Assembly: GCF_029227915.1 (NCBI RefSeq)
Contig: NC_079878.1
Span: forward strand, 32,701,501 to 32,765,500
DNA: 64,000 bases
DNA from: Hydractinia symbiolongicarpus
Taxonomy: Eukaryota; Cnidaria; Hydrozoa; Anthoathecata; Hydractiniidae
Direction: 5' to 3'
In this document: in pieces, positions 23,112-37,000 of the stretch
Layout: the number at the start of each line of letters is the position of its first letter
Position numbering within the stretch: the stretch's first letter is position 1
Translations under genes and position numbers: made by a program
Notes under the pieces: generated by a model
Databases searched by the model: none
Told to the model about the DNA's origin: nothing
Seen by the model: only the letters and a program-made list of their open reading frames with translations

Positions 23112-24246
23112 TTCACTCCCTGGGTACTTTCTTTGTATCTTTTGACTATACGGGTCGAGTCCGGGGTTTACGGGAAATGGCGGGTTTTCGTTTGCCGTCG
23201 ATTAAACTTCTTTTATTCAGCGTCTCATCAAAAATGAAAACATTTTTGAAAACTACAAGTCTCATACGTTTTAGTGGTGAAAAGATAATTTAAAAAATCG
23301 TTTTGGAAATGAGTTTACTCACAGGGTACTTTCTTTGTATACATTCGACTATACGGGCCAAGCCCGGGATTTACGGGAAATCGCGGGTTTTCGTTTGCTG
23401 GCGATTAAACCACTTTCATTAAGCGTTTCATCAAAAATGAAAACATTTCTGAAAACTACAAGTCTCATGCGTTTTAGTGGTGAAAAAATAATTTAAAAAA
23501 TCGTTCGGGAAATGAGTTTACTCCCTGGGTACTTTCTTTGTATACTTTTGACTATACGGGCCGAGTCCGGGATTTACGGGAAATCGCGGATTTTCGTTTG
23601 CCGGCGATTAAACTTCTTTTATTCAGCGTCCCATCAAATATGAAAATATTTTTGAAAACTACAAGTCTCATGCGTTTAGTGGTAAAAAAATAATAACAAA
23701 AATCGTTCGGAAAATGAGTTAATCCCTGGGTACTTTCTTTGTATACTTTTGACTATACGGATCGAGTCCGGGGTTTACGGGAAATGGCGGGTTTTCGTTT
23801 GCCGTCGATTAAACTTCTTTTATTCAGCGTCTCATCAAAAATGAAAACATTTTTGAAAACTACAAGTCTCATGCGTTTTAGTGGTGAAAAGATAATTTAA
23901 AAAATCGATTTGGAAATGAGTTTACTCACAGGGTACTTTCTTTGTATACATTCGACTATACGGGCCAAGCCCGGGATTTACGGGAAATCGCGGGTTTTCG
24001 TTTGCTGGCAATTAAACCACTTTCATTAAGCGTCTCATCAAAAATAAAAACATTTCTGAAAACTACAAGTCTCATGCGTTTTAGTGGTGAAATAATAATT
24101 TAAAAAATCGTTCGGGAAATGAGTTTACATCCCGGGTACTTTCTTTACTATACGGGCCGAGTCCGAGATTTACGGGAAATCGCAGGTTTTCGTTTGCCGG
24201 AGATTAAACTTCTTTTATTCAGCGTCTCATCAAAAATGAAAACATT
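22956..24246 (+). repeat. Block copied at 24564-25651
   Basis: Its later copy runs at an offset of 1,608 bp, then 1,405 bp; the 203-bp change means the later copy lost one unit (about 23,300-23,503 here). It also matches 20.9-22.2 kb, so it extends the 14-unit duplication series. The shared marker GTCCGAGATT is at 24161 and 25566. Confidence 0.8.
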
Positions 24247-24563
24247 TTTGAAAACTACAAGTGTCATGCGTTTTAGTGTGGAAAAAAAATTTAAAAAATC
24301 GTTCGGGAAATGAGTTTACTCCCTGGGTACTTTCTTTGTATACATTCGACTATACGTGCCAAGCCCGGGATTTACGGGAAATCGCGGGTTTTCGTTTGCC
24401 GGCGATTAAACTTCTTTTATTCAGCGTCTCATCAAAAATGTAAACATTTTTAAAAACTACAAGTCTGATGCGTTTTAGTGGTGAAAAAATAATTTAAAAA
24501 ATCGTTCGGGAAATGAGTTTACTCCCTGGGTACTTTCTTTGTATACTTTTGACTATACGGGCC
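24247..24563 (+). repeat. Junction units with private changes
   Basis: About one and a half units carry changes seen almost nowhere else: GTGTCATGCG, TAGTGTGGAAAAAAAATTT, TATACGTGCC, AAAATGTAAACATT and GTCTGATGCG. They lie between two blocks that are otherwise copies, so they may be an older unit left at a recombination junction. Confidence 0.6.
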
Positions 24564-25651
24564 GAGTCCGGGATTTACGGGAAATCGCGGATTTTCGTTT
24601 GCCGGCGATTAAACTTCTTTTATTCAGCGTCCCATCAAATATGAAAATATTTTTGAAAACTACAAGTCTCATGCGTTTAGTGGTAAAAAAATAATATAAA
24701 AAATTGTTCGGGAAATGAGTTCACTCCCTGGGTACTTTCTTTGTATCTTTTGACTATACGGGTCGAGTCCGGGGTTTACGGGAAATGGCGGGTTTTCGTT
24801 TGCCGTCGATTAAACTTCTTTTATTCAGCGTCTCATCAAAAATGAAAACATTTTTGAAAACTACAAGTCTCATACGTTTTAGTGGTGAAAAGATAATTTA
24901 AAAAATCGTTTTGGAAATGAGTTTACTCCCTGGGTACTTTCTTTGTATACTTTTGACTATACGGGCCGAGTCCGGGATTTACGGGAAATCGCGGATTTTC
25001 GTTTGCCGGCGATTAAACTTCTTTTATTCAGCGTCCCATCAAATATGAAAATATTTTTGAAAACTACAAGTCTCATGCGTTTAGTGGTAAAAAAATAATA
25101 ACAAAAATCGTTCGGAAAATGAGTTAATCCCTGGGTACTTTCTTTGTATACTTTTGACTATACGGATCGAGTCCGGGGTTTACGGGAAATGGCGGGTTTT
25201 CGTTTGCCGTCGATTAAACTTCTTTTATTCAGCGTCTCATCAAAAATGAAAACAATTTTGAAAACTACAAGTCTCATGCGTTTTAGTGGTGAAAAGATAA
25301 TTTAAAAAATCGATTTGGAAATGAGTTTACTCACAGGGTACTTTCTTTGTATACATTCGACTATACGGGCCAAGCCCGGGATTTACGGGAAATCGCGGGT
25401 TTTCGTTTGCTGGCAATTAAACCACTTTCATTAAGCGTCTCATCAAAAATAAAAACATTTCTGAAAACTACAAGTCTCATGCGTTTTAGTGGTGAAATAA
25501 TAATTTAAAAAATCGTTCGGGAAATGAGTTTACATCCCGGGTACTTTCTTTACTATACGGGCCGAGTCCGAGATTTACGGGAAATCGCAGGTTTTCGTTT
25601 GCCGGAGATTAAACTTCTTTTATTCAGCGTCTCATCAAAAATGAAAACATT
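24564..25651 (+). repeat. Second copy of the 22956-24246 block, one unit shorter
   Basis: The missing unit is revealed at about 24,905-24,930, where a front half with CGTTTTGG joins CTCCCTGGG and not CTCACAGGG. A private AACAATTTTG lies near 25251. Confidence 0.78.
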
Positions 25652-27073
25652 TCTGAAAACTACAAGTCTCCTGCGTTTTAGTGGTGAAAAAATAATTTAA
25701 AAAATCGTTCTGGAAATGAGTTTAATCACAGGGTACTTTCTTTGTATACATTCGACTATACGGGCCAAGCCCGGGATTTACGGGAAATCGCGGGTTTTCG
25801 TTTTCCGGCGATTAAACCTCTTTCATTAAGCGTCTCATCAAAAATGAAAACATTTCTGAAAACTACAAGTCTCCTGCGTTTTAGTGGTGAAAAAATAATT
25901 TAAAAAATCGTTCGGGAAATGAGTTTACTCCCTGGGTACTTTCTTTGTATACTTTTGACTATACGGGACGAGTCCGGGATTTACGGGAAGTCGCGGGTTT
26001 TCGTTTGCCGGCGTTTAAACTTCTTTTATTCAGCGTCTCATCAAAAATGAAAACATTTTTAAAAACTACAAGTCTCATGGGCTTTAGTGGTTAAATAATA
26101 ATTTAAAAAATCGTTCGGGAAATGAGTTTACACCCTGGGTACTTTCTTTGTATACTTTTGACTATACGGGCCGAGTCCGGGGTTTACGGGAAATGGCGGG
26201 TTTTCGTTTGCCGGCGATTAAACTTCTTTTATTCAGCGTTTCATCAAAAATGAAAACATTTTTAAAAACTACAAGTCTCATGCGTTGTAGTGGTGAAGAA
26301 ATAATTTAAAAAATCGTTCTGGAAATGAGTTTAATCACAGGGTACTTTCTTTGTATACATTCGACTATACGGGCCAAGCCCAGGATTTACGGGAAATCGC
26401 GGGTTTTCGTTTTCCGGCGATTAAACCTCTTTCATTAAGCGTCTCATCAAAAATGAAAACATTTCTGAAAACTACAAGTCTCCTGCGTTTTAGTGGTGAA
26501 AAAATAATTTAAAAAATCGTTCGGGAAATGAGTTTACTCCCTGGGTACTTTCTTTGTATACTTTTGACTATACGGGCCGAGTCCGGGATTTACGGGAAAT
26601 CGCGGATTTTCGTTTGCCGGCGATTAAACTTCTTTTATTCAGCGTCCCATCAAATATGAAAATATTTTTGAAAACTACAAGTCTCATGCGTTTAGTGGTA
26701 AAAAAATAATAACAAAAATCGTTCGGAAAATGAGTTAATCCCTGGGTACTTTCTTTGTATACTTTTGACTATACGGATCGAGTCCGGGGTTTACGGGAAA
26801 TGGCGGGTTTTCGTTTGCCGTCGATTAAACTTCTTTTATTCAGCGTCTCATCAAGAATGAAAACATTTTTGAAAACTACAAGTCTCATGCGTTTTAGTGG
26901 TGAAAAGATAATTTAAAAAATCGATTTGGAAATGAGTTTACTCACAGGGTACTTTCTTTGTATACATTCGACTATACGGGCCAAGCCCGGGATTTACGGG
27001 AAATCGCGGGTTTTCGTTTGCTGGCGATTAAACCACTTTCATTAAGCGTCTCATCAAAAATAAAAACATTTCT
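25652..27073 (+). repeat. Mixed A, B and C units between larger blocks
   Basis: About seven units, including a three-unit module at about 26.5-27.1 kb with the private marker ATCAAGAATG (near 26851) that reappears at about 29,468 and 34,326. TTAGTGGTTAAATAATAA near 26090 is private. No gene is present. Confidence 0.75.
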
Positions 27074-29282
27074 GAAAACTACAAGTCTCATGCGTTTTAG
27101 TGATGAAATAATAATTTAAAAAATCGTTCGGGAAATGAGTTTACATCGCGGGTACTTTCTTTACTATACGGGCCGAGTCCGGGATATACGGGAAATCGCA
27201 GGTTTTCGTTTGCTGGAGATTAAACTTCTTTTATTCAGCGTCTCATCAAAAATGAAAACATTTTTGAAAACTACAAGTCTCATGCGTTTTAGTGGTGAAA
27301 AAATATTTTAAAAAATCGTTCGGGAAATGAGTTTACTCCCTGGGTACTTTCTTTGTATACTTTTGACTATACGGGACGAGTCCGGGATTTACGGGAAGTC
27401 GCGGGTTTTCGTTTGCCGGCGTTTAAACTTCTTTTATTCAGCGTCTCATCAAAAATGAAAACATTTTTAAAAACTACAAGTCTCATGGGCTTTAGTGGTG
27501 AAATAATAATTTAAAAAATCGTTCGGGAAATGAGTTTACTCCCTGGGTACTTTCTTTGTATACTTTTGACTATACGGGCCGAGTCCGGGATTTACGGGAA
27601 ATCGCAGGTTTTCGTTTGCCGGCGATTAAACTTCTTTTATTCAGCGTCTCATCAAAAATGAAAACATTTTTGAAAACAACAAGTCTCATGCGTTTTAGTG
27701 GTGAAAAAATGATTTAAAAAATCGTTCGGGAAATGAGTTTACTCCCTGGGTACTTTCTTTGTATACTTTTGACTATGCGGGCCGATTCCGTGGTTTACGG
27801 GAAATGGCGGGTTTTCGTTTGCCATCGATTAAACTTCTTTTATTCAGCGTCTCATCAAAAATGAAAACATTTTTGAAAACTACAAGTCTCATGCGTTTTA
27901 GTGGTGAAAAAATATTTTAAAACATCGTTCGGGAAATGAGTTTACTCCCTGGGTACTTTCTTTGTATACTTTTGACTATACGGGACGAGTCCGGGATTTA
28001 CGGGAAGTCGCGGGTTTTCGTTTGCCGGCGTTTAAACTTCTTTTATTCAGCGTCTCATCAAAAATGAAAACATTTTTAAAAACTACAAGTCTCATGGGCT
28101 TTAGTGGTGAAATAATAATTTAAAAAATCGTTCGGGAAATGAGTTTACTCCCTGGGTACTTTCTTTGTATACTTTTGACTATACGGGCCGAGTCCGGGAT
28201 TTACGGGAAATCGCAGGTTTTCGTTTGCCGGCGATTAAACTTCTTTTATTCAGCGTCTCATCAAAAATGAAAACATTTTTGAAAACAACAAGTCTCATGC
28301 GTTTTAGTGGTGAAAAAATGATTTAAAAAATCGTTCGGGAAATGAGTTTACTCCCTGGGTACTTTCTTTGTATACTTTTGACTATGCGGGCCGATTCCGT
28401 GGTTTACGGGAAATGGCGGGTTTTCGTTTGCCATCGATTAAACTTCTTTTATTCAGCGTCTCATCAAAAATGAAAACATTTTTGAAAACTACAAGTCTCA
28501 TGCGTTTTAGTGATGAAATAATAATTTAAAAAATCGTTCGGGAAATGAGTTTACATCGCGGGTACTTTCTTTACTATACGGGCCGAGTCCGGGATATACG
28601 GGAAATCGCAGGTTTTCGTTTGCTGGAGATTAAACTTCTTTTATTCAGCGTCTCATCAAAAATGAAAACATTTTTGAAAACTACAAGTCTCATGCGTTTT
28701 AGTGGTGAAAAAATATTTTAAAAAATCGTTCGGGAAATGAGTTTACTCCCTGGGTACTTTCTTTGTATACTTTTGACTATACGGGACGAGTCCGGGATTT
28801 ACGGGAAGTCGCGGGTTTTCGTTTGCCGGCGTTTAAACTTCTTTTATTCAGCGTCTCATCAAAAATGAAAACATTTTTAAAAACTACAAGTCTCATGGGC
28901 TTTAGTGGTGAAATAATAATTTAAAAAATCGTTCGGGAAGTGAGTTTACTCCCTGGGTACTTTCTTTGTATACTTTTGACTATACGGGCCGAGTCCGGGA
29001 TTTACGGGAAATCGCAGGTTTTCGTTTGCCGGCGATTAAACTTCTTTTATTCAGCGTCTCATCAAAAATGAAAACATTTTTGAAAACAACAAGTCTCATG
29101 CGTTTTAGTGGTGAAAAAATGATTTAAAAAATCGTTCGGGAAATGAGTTTACTCCCTGGGTACTTTCTTTGTATACTTTTGACTATGCGGGCCGATTCCG
29201 TGGTTTACGGGAAATGGCGGGTTTTCGTTTGCCATCGATTAAACTTCTTTTATTCAGCGTCTCATCAAAAATGAAAACATTT
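27074..29282 (+). repeat. Nested 3-unit and 7-unit tandem duplications
   Basis: GCCGATTCCG occurs at 27781, 28390 and 29191: the first step is 609 bp (3 units), the second 801 bp (4 units including a class D unit). So a three-unit block is present three times, and the stretch 27074-27872 recurs at 28484-29282 (offset 1,410 bp, 7 units less 11 bp). The shared rare marker TTTACATCGCGGG is at 27141 and 28551. Private changes: AAAACATCG near 27922 and GGGAAGTGAG near 28936. Confidence 0.85.
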
Positions 29283-32200
29283 TTTAAAACTACAAGTCTC
29301 ATGCGTTTAGTGGTAAAAAAATAATAACAAAAATCGTTCGGAAAATGAGTTAATCCCTGGGTACTTTCTTTGTATACTTTTGACTATACGGATCGAGTCC
29401 GGGGTTTACGGGAAATGGCGGGTTTTCGTTTGCCGTCGATTAAACTTCTTTTATTCAGCGTCTCATCAAGAATGAAAACATTTTTGAAAACTACAAGTCT
29501 CATGCGTTTTAGAGGTGAAAAGATAATTTAAAAAATCGATTTGGAAATGAGTTTACTCACAGGGTACTTTCTTTGTATACATTCGACTATACGGGCCAAG
29601 CCCGGGATTTACGGGAAATCGCGGGTTTTCGTTTGCTGGCGATTAAACCACTTTCATTAAGCGTCTCATCAAAAATAAAAACATTTCTGAAAACTACAAG
29701 TCTCATGCGTTTTATTGATGAAATAATAATTTAAAAAATCGTTCGGGAAATGAGTTTACATCCCGGGTACTTTCTTTACTATACGGGCCGAGTCCGGGAT
29801 TTACGGGAAATCGCAGGTTTTCGTTTGCCGGAGATTAAACTTCTTTTATTCAGCGTCTCATCAAAAATGAAAACATTTTTGAAAACAACAAGTCTCATGC
29901 GTTTTAGTGGTGAAAAAATGATTTAAAAAATCGTTCGGGAAATGAGTTTACTCCCTGGGTACTTTCTTTGTATACTTTTGACTATGCGGGTTGATTCCGT
30001 GGTTTACGGGAAATGGCGGGTTTTCGTTTGCCATCGATTAAACTTCTTTTATTCAGCGTCTCATCAAAAATGAAAACATTTTTGAAAACTACAAGTCTCA
30101 TGCGTTTTAGTGGTGAAAAAATAATTTAAAAAATCGTTCGGGAAATGAGTTTACTCCCTGGGTACTTTCTTTGTATACTTTTGATTATACGGGCCGAGTC
30201 CAGGGTGTACGGGAAATGGCGTGTTTTCGTTTGCCGGCGATTAAACTTCTTTTATTTAGCGTCTCATCAAAAATGAAAACATTTTTAAAAACTACAAGTC
30301 TCATGGGCTTTAGTGGTGAAATAATAATTTAAAAAATCGTTCGGGAAATGAGTTTACACCCTGGGTACTTTCTTTGTATACTTTTGACTATACGGGCCGA
30401 GTCCGGGATTTACAAGAAATCGCAGGTTTTCGTTTGCCGGCGAATAAACTTCTTTCATTCAGCGTCTCATCAAAAATGAAAACATTTTTGAAAACTACAA
30501 GTCTCATGCGTTTTAGTGGTGAAAATATAATTTAAAAAATCGTTCGGGAAATGAGTTTACTCCCTGGGTACTTTCTTTGTATACTTTTGACTATACGGGC
30601 CGAATCCGGGATTTACGGGAAGTCGCGGGTTTTCGTTTACCGGCGATTAAACTTCTTTTATTCAGCGTCTCATCAAAAATGAAAACATTTTAAGAAACTA
30701 CAAGTCTCATGGGCTTTAGTGGTGAAATAATAATTTAAAAAATCGTTCGGGAAATGAGTTTACACCCTGGGTACTTTCTTTGTATACTTTTGACTATACG
30801 GGCCGAGTCCGGGGTTTACGGGAAATGGCGGGTTTTCGTTTGCCGGCGATTAAACTTCTTTTATTCAGCGTTTCATCAAAAATGAAAACATTTTTAAAAA
30901 CTACAAGTCTCATGCGTTGTAGTGGTGAAAAAATAATTAAAAAAATCGTTCGGGAAATGAGTTTACTCCCTGGGTACTTTCTTTGTATACTTTTGACTAT
31001 GCGGACCGAATCCGGGATTTACGGGAAGTCGCGGGTTTTCTTTTACCGGCGATTAAACTTCTTTTATTCAGCGTCTCATCAAAAATGAAAACATTTTAAG
31101 AAACTACAAGTCTCATGGGCTTTAGTGGTGAAATAATATATTAAAAAATCGTTCGGGAAATGAGTTTACACCCTGGGTACTTTCTTTGTATACTTTTGAC
31201 TATACGGGCCGAGTCCGGGGTTTACGGGAAATGGCGGGTTTTCGTTTGCCGGCGATTAAACTTCTTTTATTCAGCGTTTCATCAAAAATGAAAACATTTT
31301 TAAAAACTACAAGTCTCATGCGTTGTAGTGGTGAAAAAATAATATAAAAAATCGTTCGGGAAATGAGTTCACTCCCTGGGTACTTTCTTTGTATACTTTT
31401 GACTATACAGGTCGAGTCCGGGGTTTACGGAAAATGGCGGGTTTTCGTTTGCCGTCGATTAAACTTCTTTTATTCAGCGTCTCATCAAAAATGAAAACAT
31501 TTTTGAAAACTACAAGTCTCATATGTTTTAGTGGTGAAAAGATAATTTAAAAAATCGTTTTGGAAATGAGTTTACTCACAGGGTACTTTCTTTGTATACA
31601 TTCGACTATACGGGCCAAGCCCGGGATTTACAAGAAATCGCAGGTTTTCGTTTGCCGGCGAATAAACTTCTTTCATTCAGCGTCTCATCAAAAATGAAAA
31701 CATTTTTGAAAACTACAAGTCTCATGCGTTTTAGTGGTGAAAATATAATTTAAAAAATCGTTCGGGAAATGAGTTTACTCCCTGGGTACTTTCTTTGTAT
31801 ACTTTTGACTATACGGGCCGAATCCGGGATATACGGGAAGTCGCGGGTTTTCGTTTACCGGCGATTAAACTTCTTTTATTCAGCGTCTCATCAAAAATGA
31901 AAACATTTTAAGAAACTACAAGTCTCATGGGCTTTAGTGGTGAAATAATAATTTAAAAAATCGTTCGGGAAATGAGTTTACACCCTGGGTACTTTCTTTG
32001 TATACTTTTGACTATACGGGCCGAGTCCGGGGTTTACGGGAAATGGCGGGTTTTCGTTTGCCGGCGATTAAACTTCTTTTATTCAGCGTTTCATCAAAAA
32101 TGAAAACATTTTTAAAAACTACAAGTCTCATGCGTTGTAGTGGTGAAAAAATAATTTAAAAAATCGTTCGGGAAATGAGTTTACTCCCTGGGTACTTTCT

Positions 32201-34043
32201 TTGTATACTTTTGACTATGCGGACCGAATCCGGGATTTACGGGAAGTCGCGGGTTTTCTTTTACCGGCGATTAAACTTCTTTTATTCAGCGTCTCATCAA
32301 AAATGAAAACATTTTAAGAAACTACAAGTCTCATGGGCTTTAGTGGTGAAATAATATATTAAAAAATCGTTCGGGAAATGAGTTTACACCCTGGGTACTT
32401 TCTTTGTATACTTTTGACTATACGGGCCGAGTCCGGGGTTTACGGGAAATGGCGGGTTTTCGTTTGCCGGCGATTAAACTTCTTTTATTCAGCGTTTCAT
32501 CAAAAATGAAAACATTTTTAAAAACTACAAGTCTCATGCGTTGTAGTGGTGAAAAAATAATATAAAAAATCGTTCGGGAAATGAGTTCACTCCCTGGGTA
32601 CTTTCTTTGTATACTTTTGACTATACAGGTCGAGTCCGGGGTTTACGGAAAATGGCGGGTTTTCGTTTGCCGTCGATTAAACTTCTTTTATTCAGCGTCT
32701 CATCAAAAATGAAAACATTTTTGAAAACTACAAGTCTCATATGTTTTAGTGGTGAAAAGATAATTTAAAAAATCGTTTTGGAAATGAGTTTACTCACAGG
32801 GTACTTTCTTTGTATACATTCGACTATACGGGCCAAGCCCGGGATTTACGGGAAATCGCGGGTTTTCGTTTGCTGGCGATTAAACCACTTTCATTAAGCG
32901 TTTCATCAAAAATGAAAACATTTCTGAAAACTACAAGTCTCATGCGTTTTAGTGGTGAAAAAATAATTTAAAAAATCGTTCGGGAAATGAGTTTACTCCC
33001 TGGGTACTTTCTTTGTATACTTTTGACTATACAGCCCGAGTCCGGGATTTACGGGAAATCGCGGATTTTCGTTTTCCGGCGACTAAACTTCTTTTATTCA
33101 GCGTCCCATCAAATATGAAAATATTTTTGAAAACTACAAGTCTCATGCGTTTAGTGGTAAAAAAATAATAACAAAAATCGTTCGGAAAATGAGTTAATCC
33201 CTGGGTACTTTCTTTGCATACTTTTGACTATACGGATCGAGTCCGGGGTTTACGGGAAATGGCAGGTTTTCGTTTGCCGTCGATTAAACTTCTTTTATTC
33301 AGCGTCTCATCAAAAATAAAAACATTTTTGAAAACTACAAGTCTCATGCGTTTTAGTGGTGAAAAAATAATTTAAAACATCGTTCGGGAAATGAGTTTAC
33401 TCACAGGGTACTTTCTTTGTATACATTCGACTATACGGGCCAAGCCCGGGATTTACGGGAAATCGCGGGTTTTCGTTTTCCGGCGATTAAACCTCTTTCA
33501 TTAAGCGTCTCATCAAGAATGAAAACATTTCTGAAAACTACAAGTCTCATGCGTTTTAGTGGTGAAAAAATAATTTAAAAAATCGTTCGGGAAATGAGTT
33601 TACTCCCTGGGTACTTTCTTTGTATACTTTTGACTATACGGGCCGAGTCCGGGATTTACGGGAAATGGCGAGTTTTCGTTTGCCGGCGATTAAACTTCTT
33701 TTATTCAGCGTTTCATCAAAAATGAAAACATTTTTAAAAACTACAAGTCTCATGCGTTGTAGTGGCGAAAAAATAATTTAAAAAATCGTTCTGGAAATGA
33801 GTTTAATCACAGGGTACTTTCTTTGTATACATTCGACTATACGGGCCAAGCCGGGGATTTACGGGAAATCGCGGGTTTTCGTTTTCCGGCGATTAAACCT
33901 CTTTTATTAAGCGTCTCATCAAAAATGAAAACATTTCTGAAAACTACAAGTCTCATGCGTTTTAGTGGTGAAAAAATAATTTAAAAAATCGTTCGGGAAA
34001 TGAGTTTACTCCCTGGGTACTTTCTTTGTATACTTTTGACTAT
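29187..34043 (+). repeat. Large higher-order repeat, copy 1 (4,857 bp, 24 units)
   Basis: It matches 34044-39306 but lacks two units that lie at about 36,5xx-36,9xx in the later copies (marker AAAACCACAAG is absent here). Differences noticed: GCGTTTAGTGG near 29303 versus GCGTTTGGTGG, TTTAGAGGTG near 29510, ATAATTAAAAAAATCG near 30935, TATGCGGACC near 30999 versus TATGTGGACC, and GGGATATACGGG near 31828. Inside it, a six-unit block (30405-31622) is repeated at 31623-32848. Confidence 0.88.
30405..32848 (+). repeat. Six-unit (1,218 bp) tandem duplication inside copy 1
   Basis: CAAGAAATCGCAGG begins at 30413 and again at 31631, exactly 6 x 203 bp. Shared markers are GAAAATATAATTT, CATTTTAAGAAAC, GCGTTGTAG and GAAATAATATATT. 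In the next two large copies the same marker spacing is 1,624 bp (8 units; 35270/36894), so this tandem block has different lengths in paralogous copies. Confidence 0.82.
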
Positions 34044-37000
34044 GCGGGCCGATTCCGTGGTTTACGGGAAATGGCGGGTTTTCGTTTGCCATCGATTAAA
34101 CTTCTTTTATTCAGCGTCTCATCAAAAATGAAAACATTTTTTAAAACTACAAGTCTCATGCGTTTGGTGGTAAAAAAATAATAACAAAAATCGTTCGGAA
34201 AATGAGTTAATCCCTGGGTACTTTCTTTGTATACTTTTGACTATACGGATCGAGTCCGGGGTTTACGGGAAATGGCGGGTTTTCGTTTGCCGTCGATTAA
34301 ACTTCTTTTATTCAGCGTCTCATCAAGAATGAAAACATTTTTGAAAACTACAAGTCTCATGCGTTTTAGTGGTGAAAAGATAATTTAAAAAATCGATTTG
34401 GAAATGAGTTTACTCACAGGGTACTTTCTTTGTATACATTCGACTATACGGGCCAAGCCCGGGATTTACGGGAAATCGCGGGTTTTCGTTTGCTGGCGAT
34501 TAAACCACTTTCATTAAGCGTCTCATCAAAAATAAAAACATTTCTGAAAACTACAAGTCTCATGCGTTTTATTGATGAAATAATAATTTAAAAAATCGTT
34601 CGGGAAATGAGTTTACATCCCGGGTACTTTCTTTACTATACGGGCCGAGTCCGGGATTTACGGGAAATCGCAGGTTTTCGTTTGCCGGAGATTAAACTTC
34701 TTTTATTCAGCGTCTCATCAAAAATGAAAACATTTTTGAAAACAACAAGTCTCATGCGTTTTAGTGGTGAAAAAATGATTTAAAAAATCGTTCGGGAAAT
34801 GAGTTTACTCCCTGGGTACTTTCTTTGTATACTTTTGACTATGCGGGTTGATTCCGTGGTTTACGGGAAATGGCGGGTTTTCGTTTGCCATCGATTAAAC
34901 TTCTTTTATTCAGCGTCTCATCAAAAATGAAAACATTTTTGAAAACTACAAGTCTCATGCGTTTTAGTGGTGAAAAAATAATTTAAAAAATCGTTCGGGA
35001 AATGAGTTTACTCCCTGGGTACTTTCTTTGTATACTTTTGATTATACGGGCCGAGTCCAGGGTGTACGGGAAATGGCGTGTTTTCGTTTGCCGGCGATTA
35101 AACTTCTTTTATTTAGCGTCTCATCAAAAATGAAAACATTTTTAAAAACTACAAGTCTCATGGGCTTTAGTGGTGAAATAATAATTTAAAAAATCGTTCG
35201 GGAAATGAGTTTACACCCTGGGTACTTTCTTTGTATACTTTTGACTATACGGGCCGAGTCCGGGATTTACAAGAAATCGCAGGTTTTCGTTTGCCGGCGA
35301 ATAAACTTCTTTCATTCAGCGTCTCATCAAAAATGAAAACATTTTTGAAAACTACAAGTCTCATGCGTTTTAGTGGTGAAAATATAATTTAAAAAATCGT
35401 TCGGGAAATGAGTTTACTCCCTGGGTACTTTCTTTGTATACTTTTGACTATACGGGCCGAATCCGGGATTTACGGGAAGTCGCGGGTTTTCGTTTACCGG
35501 CGATTAAACTTCTTTTATTCAGCGTCTCATCAAAAATGAAAACATTTTAAGAAACTACAAGTCTCATGGGCTTTAGTGGTGAAATAATAATTTAAAAAAT
35601 CGTTCGGGAAATGAGTTTACACCCTGGGTACTTTCTTTGTATACTTTTGACTATACGGGCCGAGTCCGGGGTTTACGGGAAATGGCGGGTTTTCGTTTGC
35701 CGGCGATTAAACTTCTTTTATTCAGCGTTTCATCAAAAATGAAAACATTTTTAAAAACTACAAGTCTCATGCGTTGTAGTGGTGAAAAAATAATTTAAAA
35801 AATCGTTCGGGAAATGAGTTTACTCCCTGGGTACTTTCTTTGTATACTTTTGACTATGTGGACCGAATCCGGGATTTACGGGAAGTCGCGGGTTTTCTTT
35901 TACCGGCGATTAAACTTCTTTTATTCAGTGTCTCATCAAAAATGAAAACATTTTAAGAAACTACAAGTCTCATGGGCTTTAGTGGTGAAATAATATATTA
36001 AAAAATCGTTCGGGAAATGAGTTTACACCCTGGGTACTTTCTTTGTATACTTTTGACTATACGGGCCGAGTCCGGGGTTTACGGGAAATGGCGGGTTTTC
36101 GTTTGCCGGCGATTAAACTTCTTTTATTCAGCGTTTCATCAAAAATGAAAACATTTTTAAAAACTACAAGTCTCATGCGTTGTAGTGGTGAAAAAATAAT
36201 ATAAAAAATCGTTCGGGAAATGAGTTCACTCCCTGGGTACTTTCTTTGTATACTTTTGACTATACAGGTCGAGTCCGGGGTTTACGGAAAATGGCGGGTT
36301 TTCGTTTGCCGTCGATTAAACTTCTTTTATTCAGCGTCTCATCAAAAATGAAAACATTTTTGAAAACTACAAGTCTCATATGTTTTAGTGGTGAAAAGAT
36401 AATTTAAAAAATCGTTTTGGAAATGAGTTTACTCACAGGGTACTTTCTTTGTATACATTCGACTATACGGGCCAAGCCCGGGATTTACGGGAAATCGCGG
36501 GTTTTCGTTTGCTGGCGATTAAACCACTTTCATTAAGCGTTTCATCAAAAATGAAAACATTTCTGAAAACTACAAGTCTCATGCGTTTTAGTGGTGAAAA
36601 AATAATTTAAAAAATCGTTCGGGAAATGAGTTTACTCCCTGGGTACTTTCTTTGTATACTTTTGACTATACAGCCCGAGTCCGGGATTTACGGGAAATCG
36701 CGGATTTTCGTTTGCCGGCGACTAAACTTCTTTTATTCAGCGTCTCATCAAAAATAAAAACATTTTTGAAAACCACAAGTCTCATGCGTTTTAGTGGTGA
36801 AAAAATAATTTAAAACATCGTTCGGGAAATGAGTTTACTCACAGGGTACTTTCTTTGTATACATTCGACTATACGGGCCAAGCCCGGGATTTACAAGAAA
36901 TCGCAGGTTTTCGTTTGCCGGCGAATAAACTTCTTTCATTCAGCGTCTCATCAAAAATGAAAACATTTTTGAAAACTACAAGTCTCATGCGTTTTAGTGG

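Noticed and set aside
30780-31088. 102-codon frame spanning two units
   Set aside because: It stays open because ATAATTTAA has become ATAATTAAA in one unit. The paralogous copies near 32.0, 35.6 and 40.9 kb have the stop, so the frame is not conserved.
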